64,000 nt of DNA from Tsukamurella sp040611135 (lineage in GTDB: Bacteria > Actinomycetota > Actinomycetes > Mycobacteriales > Mycobacteriaceae): NCBI RefSeq assembly GCF_040611135.1, contig NZ_JBEXNL010000002.1:124001-188000 (forward strand). The letters are read 5' to 3'. Made by a program: the position numbers and the translations under genes. Shown here in pieces: positions 7,889-16,597 of the stretch; positions within the stretch are counted from its first letter, which is position 1, and the number at the start of each line of letters is the position of its first letter. Below the pieces are notes generated by a model. That model was not told the origin of the DNA. It saw nothing but the letters and a program-made list of their open reading frames with translations, and searched no databases.

Positions 7889-9379
7889 ATGACCACGATC
7901 ACACGGGCCGCCCGGTCCGGCTTCGGCAGCGGGCTGGGCGGCACCGTCGCGCGCACCCTGTCCATCCCCGAACCCGCCTGGCACCTCCGCGATCCCGCCC
8001 GGCCGGGGATCTCCGGCAGGAACTCGGACGATGCCGGTCCGGTGGCCGGCGGTGCGGGACTGGCCCCGGCCCCGTCGTTGCCGATGGGCCGGGTGCGGGC
8101 GTCGCTGACGTACGTCCTGCGCGAGGGCGACGTGCTCTTCGAGGCGTCGGAGCGGTACGGCGACGTGTTCCGGTCCGAGTTCGCCGGCGGTCCGGGGCGG
8201 ATCGTCATGCTGTCCAACCCCGCCCACATCGCGTCGCTGATGTCGCGGCCCGACGGTGCGCCGTCGGCCACGCGGTTCTCCCCGCTGCGGCCGATCGTGG
8301 GGCCGGACTCGGTGCTCACCTCGGTCGGCCCGCGGCACAAACAGCAGCGCGGGCTCCTGCTGCCGCAGTTCCACGGGCGCGCGGTGACGGCGTACCAGCA
8401 GCGCATCGACGCGGCCACGGCCCGCCGCATCGACGAGTGGCAGCCGGGACAGCCGGTTGCGCTCGCCGACATCGGGCAGCAGATCACCCTCGACGTGATC
8501 ATGTCGGCGGTGTTCGGCATCGACGACGAAGCGGGCGCCACGCGGGCGGAGAGTGCGGTCCGTTCGTCGATGATTCGGCTGCTCCACCTCTCCACGCACC
8601 CGCTCGCGACCGTGGTGCAGCTGGTCAACGCGCGCAGCCCGGAGTCGCGGGGCGTGCTGAAGATGGTGCTCCGCCCGCTGGACAGGGCGATCTACGCGGT
8701 GATCGCCGAGCGGCGCCGGGAAGGTGCGGACGGGCCGGACGGCGGCGGCCGCTCCGACATCCTGACGGTGCTCATGGCCGCGCGCGGCGACGACGGTGCG
8801 CCGCTGGCCGACAGCGAGATCCGCGACGAACTGCTCACCCTGGTGCTCGCCGGACACGAGACCACGTCGAACTCGGTGGCGTGGACCTTCGAGCGCCTCA
8901 CCCGCAATCCCGAGGTGTACCGGCGGGCGGTCCTCGCCGCCCGCTCCGGCGATGGGGCCTACCTCGAGGCGCTGATCAACGAGTCGATGCGCAGCCGCCC
9001 GGTGGTGCCGATCGTCGCGCGGGAGTTGCTGTCGGACTGGCGGTTCGGCGACTACGTCGTGGACCGCGGGGTGGTCGCGCTGATCTCGATCCTGCTGCTG
9101 CAGCACCGCGAGGAGCTGTACCCGCGGCCCTACGCGTTCGACCCGGACCGGTTCCTGGGCGTCAAGCCCTCACCGCAGAAGCTCATGCCCTTCGGCGGCG
9201 GCACTCGCCGTTGCCTCGGCGCCGGCCTGGCGATGGCGGAGCTGCGGGTGGTGCTCACGCAGATCCTCCAGCGCGTCGATCTCGCGATGACGGACGCTCC
9301 CGCCGAGCAGCCGAGGCACCGCAACGTCACCATGATCCCGGGTCACGGCGGCCTGGTGACCGCCCTGTCCCGGGACTGA
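7889..9379 (+). CDS. Cytochrome P450
   Basis: 496 aa. Landmarks in order: I-helix AGHETTS, K-helix ExxR in NESMR, and the heme-thiolate loop FGGGTRRCLGAGLA with the proximal Cys. It needs ferredoxin/reductase partners, which are not adjacent. The ATG at 7889 is chosen because GAAGGAGGA lies five bases upstream. The N-terminus has no membrane anchor. Substrate unknown; its neighbours give no pathway clue. Confidence 0.9.
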   Translation: MTTITRAARSGFGSGLGGTVARTLSIPEPAWHLRDPARPGISGRNSDDAGPVAGGAGLAPAPSLPMGRVRASLTYVLREGDVLFEASERYGDVFRSEFAGGPGRIVMLSNPAHIASLMSRPDGAPSATRFSPLRPIVGPDSVLTSVGPRHKQQRGLLLPQFHGRAVTAYQQRIDAATARRIDEWQPGQPVALADIGQQITLDVIMSAVFGIDDEAGATRAESAVRSSMIRLLHLSTHPLATVVQLVNARSPESRGVLKMVLRPLDRAIYAVIAERRREGADGPDGGGRSDILTVLMAARGDDGAPLADSEIRDELLTLVLAGHETTSNSVAWTFERLTRNPEVYRRAVLAARSGDGAYLEALINESMRSRPVVPIVARELLSDWRFGDYVVDRGVVALISILLLQHREELYPRPYAFDPDRFLGVKPSPQKLMPFGGGTRRCLGAGLAMAELRVVLTQILQRVDLAMTDAPAEQPRHRNVTMIPGHGGLVTALSRD

Positions 9380-9391
9380 GCGCGGCGTCGC

Positions 9392-11092
9392 TCAGGCGCG
9401 CGTGCCGCGCTGGTCGCCGAGCCGGATCGGCGCGATGTCGGCGAAGACATCGCCCGGTCCGGGATTGGTCGCTCGCGTGCCGCCGCCGAGGTGATGCACG
9501 ACGCCCCAGACGGCGTTGAGCGCCGTCTGGAGCGCGCCCTCGGCCCACCCCGCGGTCCACGAGATGTCGTCGCCCGCCAGGAAGAAGCCGCGATGCCGGG
9601 GATCGAGCCGCTCCTGCATGAAGTGCGTGTAGAGGCGCTCCTGGTACCGGTAGTGGCCCGGCAGGTTCGCCTTGAACGCGCCCATGAAGTAGCGCTCCGT
9701 CTCCCAGGAGACGGTCTTCGGCGTGGCGATGATGTGGCTGCGGATGTCGACGCCGGGGTAGATCTCGCCGAGCGACTTGAGCATGAGGTCCATCCGCGCG
9801 TTCACGTCCAGCGGCAGCACCTTGAGCGAGTCGTCGGACCAGGTGTAGCTCAGGCAGATCACGCCGGGCCGGTCGGGGCCGTGGTCGAGCAGGTAGGTGC
9901 CGCGGCTCATCCGGTCGGTCAGGGTCATCGACATCGTGTCCCGCCCGGTGGCCGGGTCGACGTCGAGCCAGAACGGGCGGTCGACCAGCGCGAACACCTT
10001 GGAGCTGCCCATGTAGTGGGTGCGCTCCACCGCGGTCCAGTGGTCGATGGGCAGCAGGTCGTCGTCGCAGTCGATGGTGTTGAGCAGCATCCACGCCTGG
10101 CCGGTGAAGATCGCCGCGGGGAAGGTTCGGGTCTCGCCGCCCGCGTCCACCAGGGTGTAGCGCGGCGCACCGCCGGGGCCCGCGGTGCGGCGGATCTCGG
10201 TCACCGCGGGGCGGTGGGCGCCCCCGTTGAGGTCCCTGACCGACCGGGCACCGTCGAAGGGGTTCTCCCAGAGGTGCTTCGGCAGCCGGTCCGAACCCCC
10301 GACGATGCCGCGGTGGTGATCGTCCGCGGCGGTGCAGGTGACCCGGAGGATCTCCAGCATCGAGTTGGGGTAGTCGGTGTCCCAGCCGCCGGTGCCGAAT
10401 CCGACCTGCCCGAACAGTTCCCGGTGCGCGAAGGAGCGGAAGTGCTTCGAGGCGGTGAGGAAGCCGTAGAAGGTCTGATCGTCGAGCTCTTCGACGAGGC
10501 GCGACCACACGGCGCGGATCCGGGGCACGTCCCGCGCGCGGATCGCGTCCTGCAGTTCCGCGGCGTCGGCGTAGTCGGCGAGCGTCGCGTCCCAGGCCTT
10601 CGCCACCTCGGCGAACTCGGGCGGGAGGTCGGCGGCGGTGCGGGCGTAATGGCTGCGCCCCTTGAGATCGATGACGGTGCTGGGCGTCGCCTCCGCGAGC
10701 GGGTTCGGGAAGGCCTGCGTCTGCAGCCCCGCGAGGTCCAGGTAGTGCTGCAGCGTGGTCGACGAGGGCGGGAAGCGCATCGCGCCCATCTCGGCGACGA
10801 GATCGTCGTCGTATCCGGAGAACCGCTCGCTGCGCATCCGCCCGCCGATCCGGTCCGCCTCGTACACCACGGGTTTCAGGCCGATCCGGGCCAGTTCGTA
10901 GGCGGCGGTGAGCCCGGCGAGGCCGGCGCCGATGACGGCGACCTCGGTCCCGAGTGTCTCGTCCGGGACGCTGCCCAGGCCGTCCGGGTGGGCCACCCAG
11001 TCGTCGTAGGCGAAGGGGAAGTCGGGGCCGAACATCGTCAGGGGTGCCTCGGACGCGGTCGGGCCGTGGGCGGGCATGGCGGGTTGGGTCAC
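9392..11092 (-). CDS. Flavin amino-acid 2-monooxygenase, probably arginine 2-monooxygenase
   Basis: 566 aa, the size of tryptophan/lysine 2-monooxygenases. The FAD Rossmann motif VIGAGLAGLTAAYELARIG (about 53-71) is followed by EADRIGGRMRS, and the C-terminus has GDDISWTAGWAEGALQTA, typical of the amine-oxidase family. These enzymes oxidatively decarboxylate an amino acid to an amide. The next genes are a C-N hydrolase, a permease and a ureohydrolase, which together match oxidation of arginine to 4-guanidinobutyramide. Lysine is an alternative substrate, but a ureohydrolase would then be unexplained. Family call is firm; substrate is inferred. Confidence 0.7.
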   Translation of the reverse strand: MTQPAMPAHGPTASEAPLTMFGPDFPFAYDDWVAHPDGLGSVPDETLGTEVAVIGAGLAGLTAAYELARIGLKPVVYEADRIGGRMRSERFSGYDDDLVAEMGAMRFPPSSTTLQHYLDLAGLQTQAFPNPLAEATPSTVIDLKGRSHYARTAADLPPEFAEVAKAWDATLADYADAAELQDAIRARDVPRIRAVWSRLVEELDDQTFYGFLTASKHFRSFAHRELFGQVGFGTGGWDTDYPNSMLEILRVTCTAADDHHRGIVGGSDRLPKHLWENPFDGARSVRDLNGGAHRPAVTEIRRTAGPGGAPRYTLVDAGGETRTFPAAIFTGQAWMLLNTIDCDDDLLPIDHWTAVERTHYMGSSKVFALVDRPFWLDVDPATGRDTMSMTLTDRMSRGTYLLDHGPDRPGVICLSYTWSDDSLKVLPLDVNARMDLMLKSLGEIYPGVDIRSHIIATPKTVSWETERYFMGAFKANLPGHYRYQERLYTHFMQERLDPRHRGFFLAGDDISWTAGWAEGALQTALNAVWGVVHHLGGGTRATNPGPGDVFADIAPIRLGDQRGTRA

Positions 11093-11114
11093 GTGTGTTC
11101 CTGTTCGGGCGTGG

Positions 11115-11906
11115 TCAGTAGAGGTCGGTGCGCCGGTCGCGCAGGTAGGTGTTCGCGATGCGGGCCTCGCGCAGGCCCTCGGCGGCGGCGGTGAAGGTCA
11201 GGAGCTCCTCGTCGCGTCCGGCGCGGGCCACGACCTCGCCGTCGGGCCCGGCAGCGGTGCTCAGTCCGCAGTACTCGAGCGTTCTCTCGCGGCCGCAGTG
11301 ATTGGTGTACGCGATGTACAGCTGGCTCTCGAAGGCCCGCACCGGCACGACCTGTTCCGCGATCCGGCCGAACGGTTCCATGAGGCCCGTCGGGATCAGG
11401 AGCAGGTCGGTGCCGGCCTCCGCGTGAGTACGGACGGCTTCGGGGAACTCCACGTCGTAGCAGATGAGGAGCCCGCAGCGCAGGCCGCCGAGGTCGAACT
11501 GGACGGGCAGCTCGTCGCCGGGCGCGAAGACCGCGCGGTCGAGGTCGCCGAACAGGTGCGTCTTGCGGTAGTGCGCGAGCTCCGCACCGTCGGGAGCGAT
11601 CACGGTGGTGGCGTTGAAGACCCGATCACCGTCGCGTTCGGGATACCCCGCCACGACGGTGATGCCGTGGTGGCGGGCGACCGCGCCGAGCGCCCCGTGG
11701 TACTCGCCGCCGCGTGGACGAGCGAGTTCGGTTGCGGCCGGGCCGATGTCGTACCCGGTCACGGACAGCTCGGGGGTCACCAGTACCTGCGCGCCGCGGG
11801 CGGCGGCCCGGGCTGCGGCGTCGTCGATCGCGGCCAGGTTCCGCGCGACGTCCGGCGCGGACCCGAGGCCCTCCGGCCCCTGGTACATCCCGACGACGAC
11901 CGTCAT
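11115..11906 (-). CDS. Carbon-nitrogen hydrolase, probable 4-guanidinobutyramide amidase
   Basis: 263 aa nitrilase-superfamily enzyme with the complete triad: Glu46 (TPELS), Lys115 (YRKTHLF) and Cys149 (LLICYDVEFPE). Size and motifs resemble 5-aminopentanamidase (DavA), which hydrolyses the amide released by lysine monooxygenase. In this operon it would convert 4-guanidinobutyramide to 4-guanidinobutyrate and ammonia. Its ATG overlaps the permease stop by four bases (ATGA), and the monooxygenase follows 22 bp downstream. The substrate is inferred from context. Confidence 0.72.
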   Translation of the reverse strand: MTVVVGMYQGPEGLGSAPDVARNLAAIDDAAARAAARGAQVLVTPELSVTGYDIGPAATELARPRGGEYHGALGAVARHHGITVVAGYPERDGDRVFNATTVIAPDGAELAHYRKTHLFGDLDRAVFAPGDELPVQFDLGGLRCGLLICYDVEFPEAVRTHAEAGTDLLLIPTGLMEPFGRIAEQVVPVRAFESQLYIAYTNHCGRERTLEYCGLSTAAGPDGEVVARAGRDEELLTFTAAAEGLREARIANTYLRDRRTDLY

Positions 11907-13339
11907 GACGCCTCCTTCGCGAGCGCGACCCCGCCCCGCAGGCGCGAGTGGCGGTAGCCGTAACCGAAGTAGACCGCGAGGCCGACCGCCGACCAGATGC
12001 CGAAGGCGATCCACGTCGGGGCCTCCAGCTGCAGCATGAGGTAGACGCAGAAGCTGATGCCGAGGACCGGGATGACCGGGAAGAGCGGCGTCCGGAACGC
12101 CCGGGGAAGGTCGGGGCGGGTGCGGCGCAGGACGATGACGCCCACGTTGACCAGTGCGAAGGCGAAGAGCGAGCCGATCGATGTGGCGTTGGCGAGCTCG
12201 CCCAGGGGGACGAACCCGGCGAGCGCGGCGACGAGCGCACCGACGATGAGGATGTTGCGCACGGGCACGAAGGTGCGCGGATGGACCTTCGCGAAGACCT
12301 TCGGGACCAGGCCGTCGCTGCCCATCGTGTAGAGGATGCGGGTCTGGCCGTACATCACCGCGAGCACCACGCTGGCGATGGCGATCACGGCGCCGATCGA
12401 CAGGATCACGGACGGCCAGGTCTGACCGGTGACCCCGGTGAGGATCTTCGCCAAGGAGGCCTCGGACCCGCCGAACTCCTGCCAGGGCATCGCGCCGATC
12501 GCCGCGAGGGCCACGAGGCAGTAGAGCACCGTGATGATGCCGAGCGAGGTGATGATCGCGCGCGGCAGGTCACGGGTGGGATTCTTGGCCTCGTTGCCGG
12601 CGGTCGACGCGGCGTCGAAGCCGATGTAGGAGAAGAACACCATCGCCGCGGCGGCGGTCATGCCGCCCGTGCCGAAGGGCATGAACGGGCTGAGGTTTCC
12701 GGACTTGAACGCGGTGAAGGCGATGGCGCAGAAGAACACCAGCACGCAGAGCTTGAGGACCACCATCGCCGTGTTGAGCCGGGCGCTCTCCTTGGCGCCG
12801 CCCACCAGCACGAGGCACGCGAGCGCCACGATCACCATGCTGGGGATGTTGACGATGCCGCCGTCGCCGGGCGGAGCGGCGATCGCGGCGGGCAGCTCGA
12901 CGTCGAAGAGAGAGCGCAGGAGCTCGTTGATGTACTGGCCCCAGCCGACGGCGACCGCCGCGACGGAGACGCCGTACTCGAGCAGCAGGCACCAGCCGCA
13001 GACCCAGGCGAAGAGCTCGCCGATCGTGGCGTACGCGTAGGAGTAGGAACTGCCCGACACGGGGATGGTGCCGGCCATCTCGGCGTAGGAGAGCGCGGAG
13101 AACAACGCCGTCACCGCGGCCAGGACGAACGCGATGATGACCGACGGCCCGGCCTTGGGCGTCGCCTCGCCGAGGATGACGAAGATGCCGGTGCCGAGGG
13201 AGGCGCCGATCGACAGGGCGGTCAGGTGTCCGAGGCCCATCGACCGTTTGAGCTGCGGCCCCTCGTGTTCGGCGGCGCTGTCGGCCAGGATCCGGTCGAC
13301 CGGCTTGCGAGCGGTGAGGCCCGCCGTGAACGGGTTCAC
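11903..13339 (-). CDS. APC-family amino-acid permease
   Basis: 478 aa, about 12 membrane helices. The first helix carries SIGASLGTGIFVILGEA, the unwound Gly-rich substrate site of APC transporters of the cationic amino-acid type. The GTG at 13339 is chosen because it overlaps the ureohydrolase stop as GTGA and is followed by a short cytoplasmic lead. In this operon it probably imports arginine or a guanidino compound. Specificity is not provable from sequence. Confidence 0.8.
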   Translation of the reverse strand: MNPFTAGLTARKPVDRILADSAAEHEGPQLKRSMGLGHLTALSIGASLGTGIFVILGEATPKAGPSVIIAFVLAAVTALFSALSYAEMAGTIPVSGSSYSYAYATIGELFAWVCGWCLLLEYGVSVAAVAVGWGQYINELLRSLFDVELPAAIAAPPGDGGIVNIPSMVIVALACLVLVGGAKESARLNTAMVVLKLCVLVFFCAIAFTAFKSGNLSPFMPFGTGGMTAAAAMVFFSYIGFDAASTAGNEAKNPTRDLPRAIITSLGIITVLYCLVALAAIGAMPWQEFGGSEASLAKILTGVTGQTWPSVILSIGAVIAIASVVLAVMYGQTRILYTMGSDGLVPKVFAKVHPRTFVPVRNILIVGALVAALAGFVPLGELANATSIGSLFAFALVNVGVIVLRRTRPDLPRAFRTPLFPVIPVLGISFCVYLMLQLEAPTWIAFGIWSAVGLAVYFGYGYRHSRLRGGVALAKEAS

Positions 13340-14316
13340 CGGGCGTTCACCGCGAGGACTGACAGCAGCTCGTACGCGACGTGCGCGGCCGCGACGCCGG
13401 TCAGTTCGGCGTGGTCGTACGGCGGGGCCACCTCGACCACGTCCGCGCCCACCACGTCGGTGCCGACCAGCGCGCGGATCGTGTTCAGCAGCTCGCGGCT
13501 CGTCATGCCGCCCGCTTCGGGCGTGCCGGTGCCGGGCGCGTGCGCGGGGTCGAGCACGTCGATGTCGACGGAGACGTAGACGGGGCCGCCGGCACCGTCG
13601 GGCCCGGCGAGGCGACGGCGCATGCGGTCTATGACCGTCTGCAGTCCCTCGTTCTCGTAGTCGTCCGAGCGGACCACCTGGAAGCCGAGCACGCCGTCGG
13701 CGGTGAGGTCCTGTTCGCCGTAGAGCGGGCCCCGGATGCCGATGTGCATCGAGCGCTCGAGGTCGATCAGCCCCTCCTCGCTGGCGCGGCGGAACGGGGT
13801 GCCGTGCGTGTACGGGGCCCCGAAGTACGTGTCCCAGGTGTCGAGGTGGGCGTCGAAGTGCAGCACCGCGACGGGGCCGCGGTCGGCCGCGACGGCGCGC
13901 AGGATCGGCAGGGCGAGCGTGTGGTCGCCGCCCAGGGTGAGCACCTTGGCGCCCGCCGCGCGCAGGCGCGCGATCTCGGCCTCGACGGTGCCGAGCGCCT
14001 CCACGATGTCGAACGGGTTGACCGCGAGGTCGCCGGCGTCCGCGACCTGGTGCACGGCGAACGGGGAGACGTCGAGCGCGGGGTTGTAGGGCCGCAGCAG
14101 CTTCGACGACGCCCGGATGTGGCCGGGGCCGAACCGCGCGCCGGGGCGGTAGCTGACGCCGGAGTCGAACGGGATGCCGAGCACGGCGACAGCCGCGGAG
14201 TCCACCTCGTCGAGTCGGGGCAGGCGGGCGAAGGTCGCGGGACCGCAGTAGCGCGGGATGAGACTCGCGTCCACCGGTCCGCGGGGCTGCGACGGGTGCT
14301 GGGTTTCGTCGGACAC
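13336..14316 (-). CDS. Arginase-family ureohydrolase, probable guanidinobutyrase
   Basis: 326 aa. All manganese-site motifs are present: GGDHT, DAHLDTWDTY and SVDIDVLDPAHAPGTGTPEAGG. Databases usually label such proteins agmatinase, but no arginine decarboxylase is nearby while an arginine-monooxygenase-like enzyme and an amidase are, so 4-guanidinobutyrate (giving GABA and urea) is the better guess. Start taken as GTG 14316 behind GAGAGG; a TTG at 14343 would add nine residues. First gene of the operon. Confidence 0.75.
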   Translation of the reverse strand: MSDETQHPSQPRGPVDASLIPRYCGPATFARLPRLDEVDSAAVAVLGIPFDSGVSYRPGARFGPGHIRASSKLLRPYNPALDVSPFAVHQVADAGDLAVNPFDIVEALGTVEAEIARLRAAGAKVLTLGGDHTLALPILRAVAADRGPVAVLHFDAHLDTWDTYFGAPYTHGTPFRRASEEGLIDLERSMHIGIRGPLYGEQDLTADGVLGFQVVRSDDYENEGLQTVIDRMRRRLAGPDGAGGPVYVSVDIDVLDPAHAPGTGTPEAGGMTSRELLNTIRALVGTDVVGADVVEVAPPYDHAELTGVAAAHVAYELLSVLAVNAR

Positions 14317-14393
14317 GGAGGGATCCTCTCGCAGGGGCTGCAATTGTGAGCTGAATCACATAGTGTGGGACATCGACCGACTTGTCAACTCGA

Positions 14394-14410
14394 GTTTCCT
14401 GGGAGGAAAC
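14394..14410. promoter_or_regulatory. Inverted repeat over the ribosome-binding site of the XRE-cupin gene
   Basis: Perfect 7-base arms GTTTCCT and AGGAAAC flank GGG, six bases before the TTG start at 14416. The right arm and spacer contain the GGGAGGA Shine-Dalgarno. It lies in the 99-bp divergent region between the catabolic operon and its presumed regulator, so it may be an operator for both, or an RNA hairpin that hides the ribosome-binding site. Confidence 0.45.
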
Positions 14411-14415
14411 AGACG

Positions 14416-15045
14416 TTGGATGCGATTGCCCCGGGTGCGGATGCCCTTCCGCCCGTGCCGGATCAGGTGGGCGGGGCGCTCAAGGCGGCCCGCCGTTCCC
14501 GCCGGCTGACGCTCGCCGAGATCGCCGACCGGGTCGGCGTCACCAAGGGCTATCTGTCGAAGGTGGAGCGGGGGCTCGCGGCACCGTCGATGGCCGTGCT
14601 CGTCCGGCTGTGCGAGGTCCTGGAGGTCCCCGTCGGATCGCTGTTCGACGGTGGCGGGGCCGGCTCCGTCGTCCGGGCGGACGCCTATCCGCAGGTCGGT
14701 TTCGGCGGCACCGGACTGTCCGAGTACCTGCTCACGCCGTCCGCCGAACGGCGGGTTCAGGTGCTGCTCAGCGACATCGAGCCCGGCGGCGGCAGCGGCG
14801 ACGAGTCCTACGCGCTACCCGCCGAGGTGTCCTTCGTGCTGGTGCAGAGCGGGCTGCTCCACCTCGCCTTCCCCCCGGAACCGGGCGTCGAGCTGACCGT
14901 CGGGGATGCGATGACCTTCGACCCGGGACGCCCGCACGCCTTCACTGCGGGCCCCGCGGGGGCGCGCGTGTTGTGGGTGATGGCGCCCGCGTTGCCGGGG
15001 CGGTCGGACGGCGAGGCGCGAGCGGGGGAGACTACGCCCCGGTGA
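14416..15045 (+). CDS. XRE-family regulator with C-terminal cupin
   Basis: 209 aa. HTH_3 domain at about 20-75 (LAEIADRVGVTKGYLSKVERGLAAPS) and a small cupin domain at about 100-195 that probably senses a small molecule. TTG 14416 is chosen because GGAGG stands nine bases upstream; a GTG at 14365 would place the ribosome-binding site inside the gene. Divergent to the arginine-type catabolic operon, which it probably controls. Its 3' end overlaps the convergent crotonase by 14 bp. Confidence 0.8.
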   Translation: MDAIAPGADALPPVPDQVGGALKAARRSRRLTLAEIADRVGVTKGYLSKVERGLAAPSMAVLVRLCEVLEVPVGSLFDGGGAGSVVRADAYPQVGFGGTGLSEYLLTPSAERRVQVLLSDIEPGGGSGDESYALPAEVSFVLVQSGLLHLAFPPEPGVELTVGDAMTFDPGRPHAFTAGPAGARVLWVMAPALPGRSDGEARAGETTPR

Positions 15046-15832
15046 AGTGAGGCGGCCGCTTGTCCAGCATGGCGGCGACCGCCTCGTGGTGGTCCGCGGT
15101 CGCATGCGCGATGGTCTGCATCGCCGCGGACAACTCGAGCAGTGCGTCGAGGCTCTGGTGCTGCCCCTCGCGGAGCAGGCGCTTCGTCATCCGCAGGGCC
15201 TGCGGCGGATTCGCCGCGACCCGGTCCGCGAGAGCGCGCGCGGCGGGGAGCAGGTCCTCGGGCTCGACGACGCTCGACACCATGCCCCACGCCAGCGCCG
15301 TCTCGGCGTCGACCGCGTCGCCCGTGAGTGCCATCTCGGTGGCGCGGGCCATGCCGACGATGCGGGGGAGCAGCCATGCCCCGCCGTCGCCGGGGATCAG
15401 CCCCACTTTGACGAAGCTCTCCGCGAAGCGCGCCCGCGTGGAGGCCACCCGCAGGTCGCACATCATCGCGAGGTCGCAGCCCGCGCCGATCGCGGGACCG
15501 TTCACCGCGGCCACCGTCGGGACCTCGCAGTGGTACAGCGCCCGCGGAATGCGCTGGATGCCGTGCCGGTACCCCTGCCGCTGCTGGGCCGCGGTGCCCC
15601 CGAACATGCCCTCCTTGTCGCGCATGTGCTTGACGTTGCCGCCGGAACTGAACGCCGAACCCGCGCCGGTGAGGATCGCGACGCGGACCCCGTCGTCGTG
15701 GTTGACCGCATCGACGGCGCGCTCGATCGCCTCGATCATCGCGTCGTCGGACACCGGGTTGCGCGCCGCGGGGTCGTTCAGGGTCCAGGTGACGACGGGG
15801 CCGTCGCGCTCGATCAGCAGGGGTTCGGTCAT
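15032..15832 (-). CDS. Enoyl-CoA hydratase/isomerase (crotonase) family protein
   Basis: 266 aa. Oxyanion-hole segments AGSAFSSGGNVKHM and AAVNGPAIGAGCDLAMMCDLR, then ESFVKVGLIPGDGG with the usual acidic region. Probably acts in acyl-CoA degradation; exact substrate unknown. The start lacks a Shine-Dalgarno but has a TAGGGT -10 box six bases upstream (leaderless). Not an obvious part of the ArsR/MFS operon that lies behind it. Confidence 0.8.
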   Translation of the reverse strand: MTEPLLIERDGPVVTWTLNDPAARNPVSDDAMIEAIERAVDAVNHDDGVRVAILTGAGSAFSSGGNVKHMRDKEGMFGGTAAQQRQGYRHGIQRIPRALYHCEVPTVAAVNGPAIGAGCDLAMMCDLRVASTRARFAESFVKVGLIPGDGGAWLLPRIVGMARATEMALTGDAVDAETALAWGMVSSVVEPEDLLPAARALADRVAANPPQALRMTKRLLREGQHQSLDALLELSAAMQTIAHATADHHEAVAAMLDKRPPHFTGA

Positions 15833-15841
15833 GGTCCGACC

Positions 15842-16597
15842 CTATGCCGAGGATCCCGGCTCGCGTGCCCAGTCGACGCCGAATCGACCTGCCAGGACCC
15901 GCTCCCCGGCCGGGGTCACCCGCACGGCGCGGTACAGGGGGAGGCGTTCGGCCCAGCCCGCGGTGAAGAACCGGTCGCTCAATGCTCGACCGGCGCCGCC
16001 CGCGAGGTGGTGCCGGGTCTCGGTCCAGTCGATGCAGTACCGGACCAGTGGGCGCGCGGCACCGTCGGGCAGCGTGACGCCGAGGTCGTGGAGGAAGGCG
16101 AGCCCGTCGTCGGTGAGGCGGTAGTCCAGCTCGCGGCCCGACGATGCGGGACGGTCGGCACCGTCGTCGTGGAACAGGCCGTCGCCGCCCGTCAGATGTC
16201 CGTGCTCGAGCAGCGAGCCCATGATCGCGACGCCGAGGCGGCCCGCGAAATGGTCGTAGCAGGTGCGGGCCGTGCGCAGGCGCGTTGCGCGGGTGGTCGC
16301 CTTGAGCGTGCTGACCGGCTGCGGCGGGGCGAACGCGGCCAGTCGCTCGATGAGGTCGGCGACCTCGGGCCCCGCGATCCGGTACCAGCGATGGCGACCC
16401 TCGGACCGGACCTCGAGCAGGCCCCCGTCGACGAGGCGCCGGAGGTGGCCGCTCGCGGTGGGACGCGATACTCCGGCCTCGTCGGCGAGGACGCCGGCGG
16501 CGAGTTCCCTCCCGCCCAACAGGGACAACAGGATCCGGCTGCGGGTGCGGTCGGCGAACAACTCGCCGATCCCCGCCAGATCCGCATCACCCGGCAT
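15842..16597 (-). CDS. ArsR-like winged-helix regulator
   Basis: 251 aa, longer than typical ArsR proteins. The N-terminal winged helix (about 10-85) includes RILLSLLGGRELAAGVLADEAGVSRPTASGHLRRLVDGGLL. The C-terminal 150 residues hold Cys, His and Asp residues (YDHFAG, YCIDWTETRHHLAGG) that may bind ligand or metal but are not a known sensor site. It overlaps the MFS gene by 11 bp, so it probably regulates that exporter. Confidence 0.78.
   Translation of the reverse strand: MPGDADLAGIGELFADRTRSRILLSLLGGRELAAGVLADEAGVSRPTASGHLRRLVDGGLLEVRSEGRHRWYRIAGPEVADLIERLAAFAPPQPVSTLKATTRATRLRTARTCYDHFAGRLGVAIMGSLLEHGHLTGGDGLFHDDGADRPASSGRELDYRLTDDGLAFLHDLGVTLPDGAARPLVRYCIDWTETRHHLAGGAGRALSDRFFTAGWAERLPLYRAVRVTPAGERVLAGRFGVDWAREPGSSA

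Noticed and set aside
13336..14316. Agmatinase (speB) label for the ureohydrolase
   Set aside because: Sequence fits the family, but no arginine decarboxylase or polyamine genes adjoin it; the monooxygenase/amidase context favours guanidinobutyrate.
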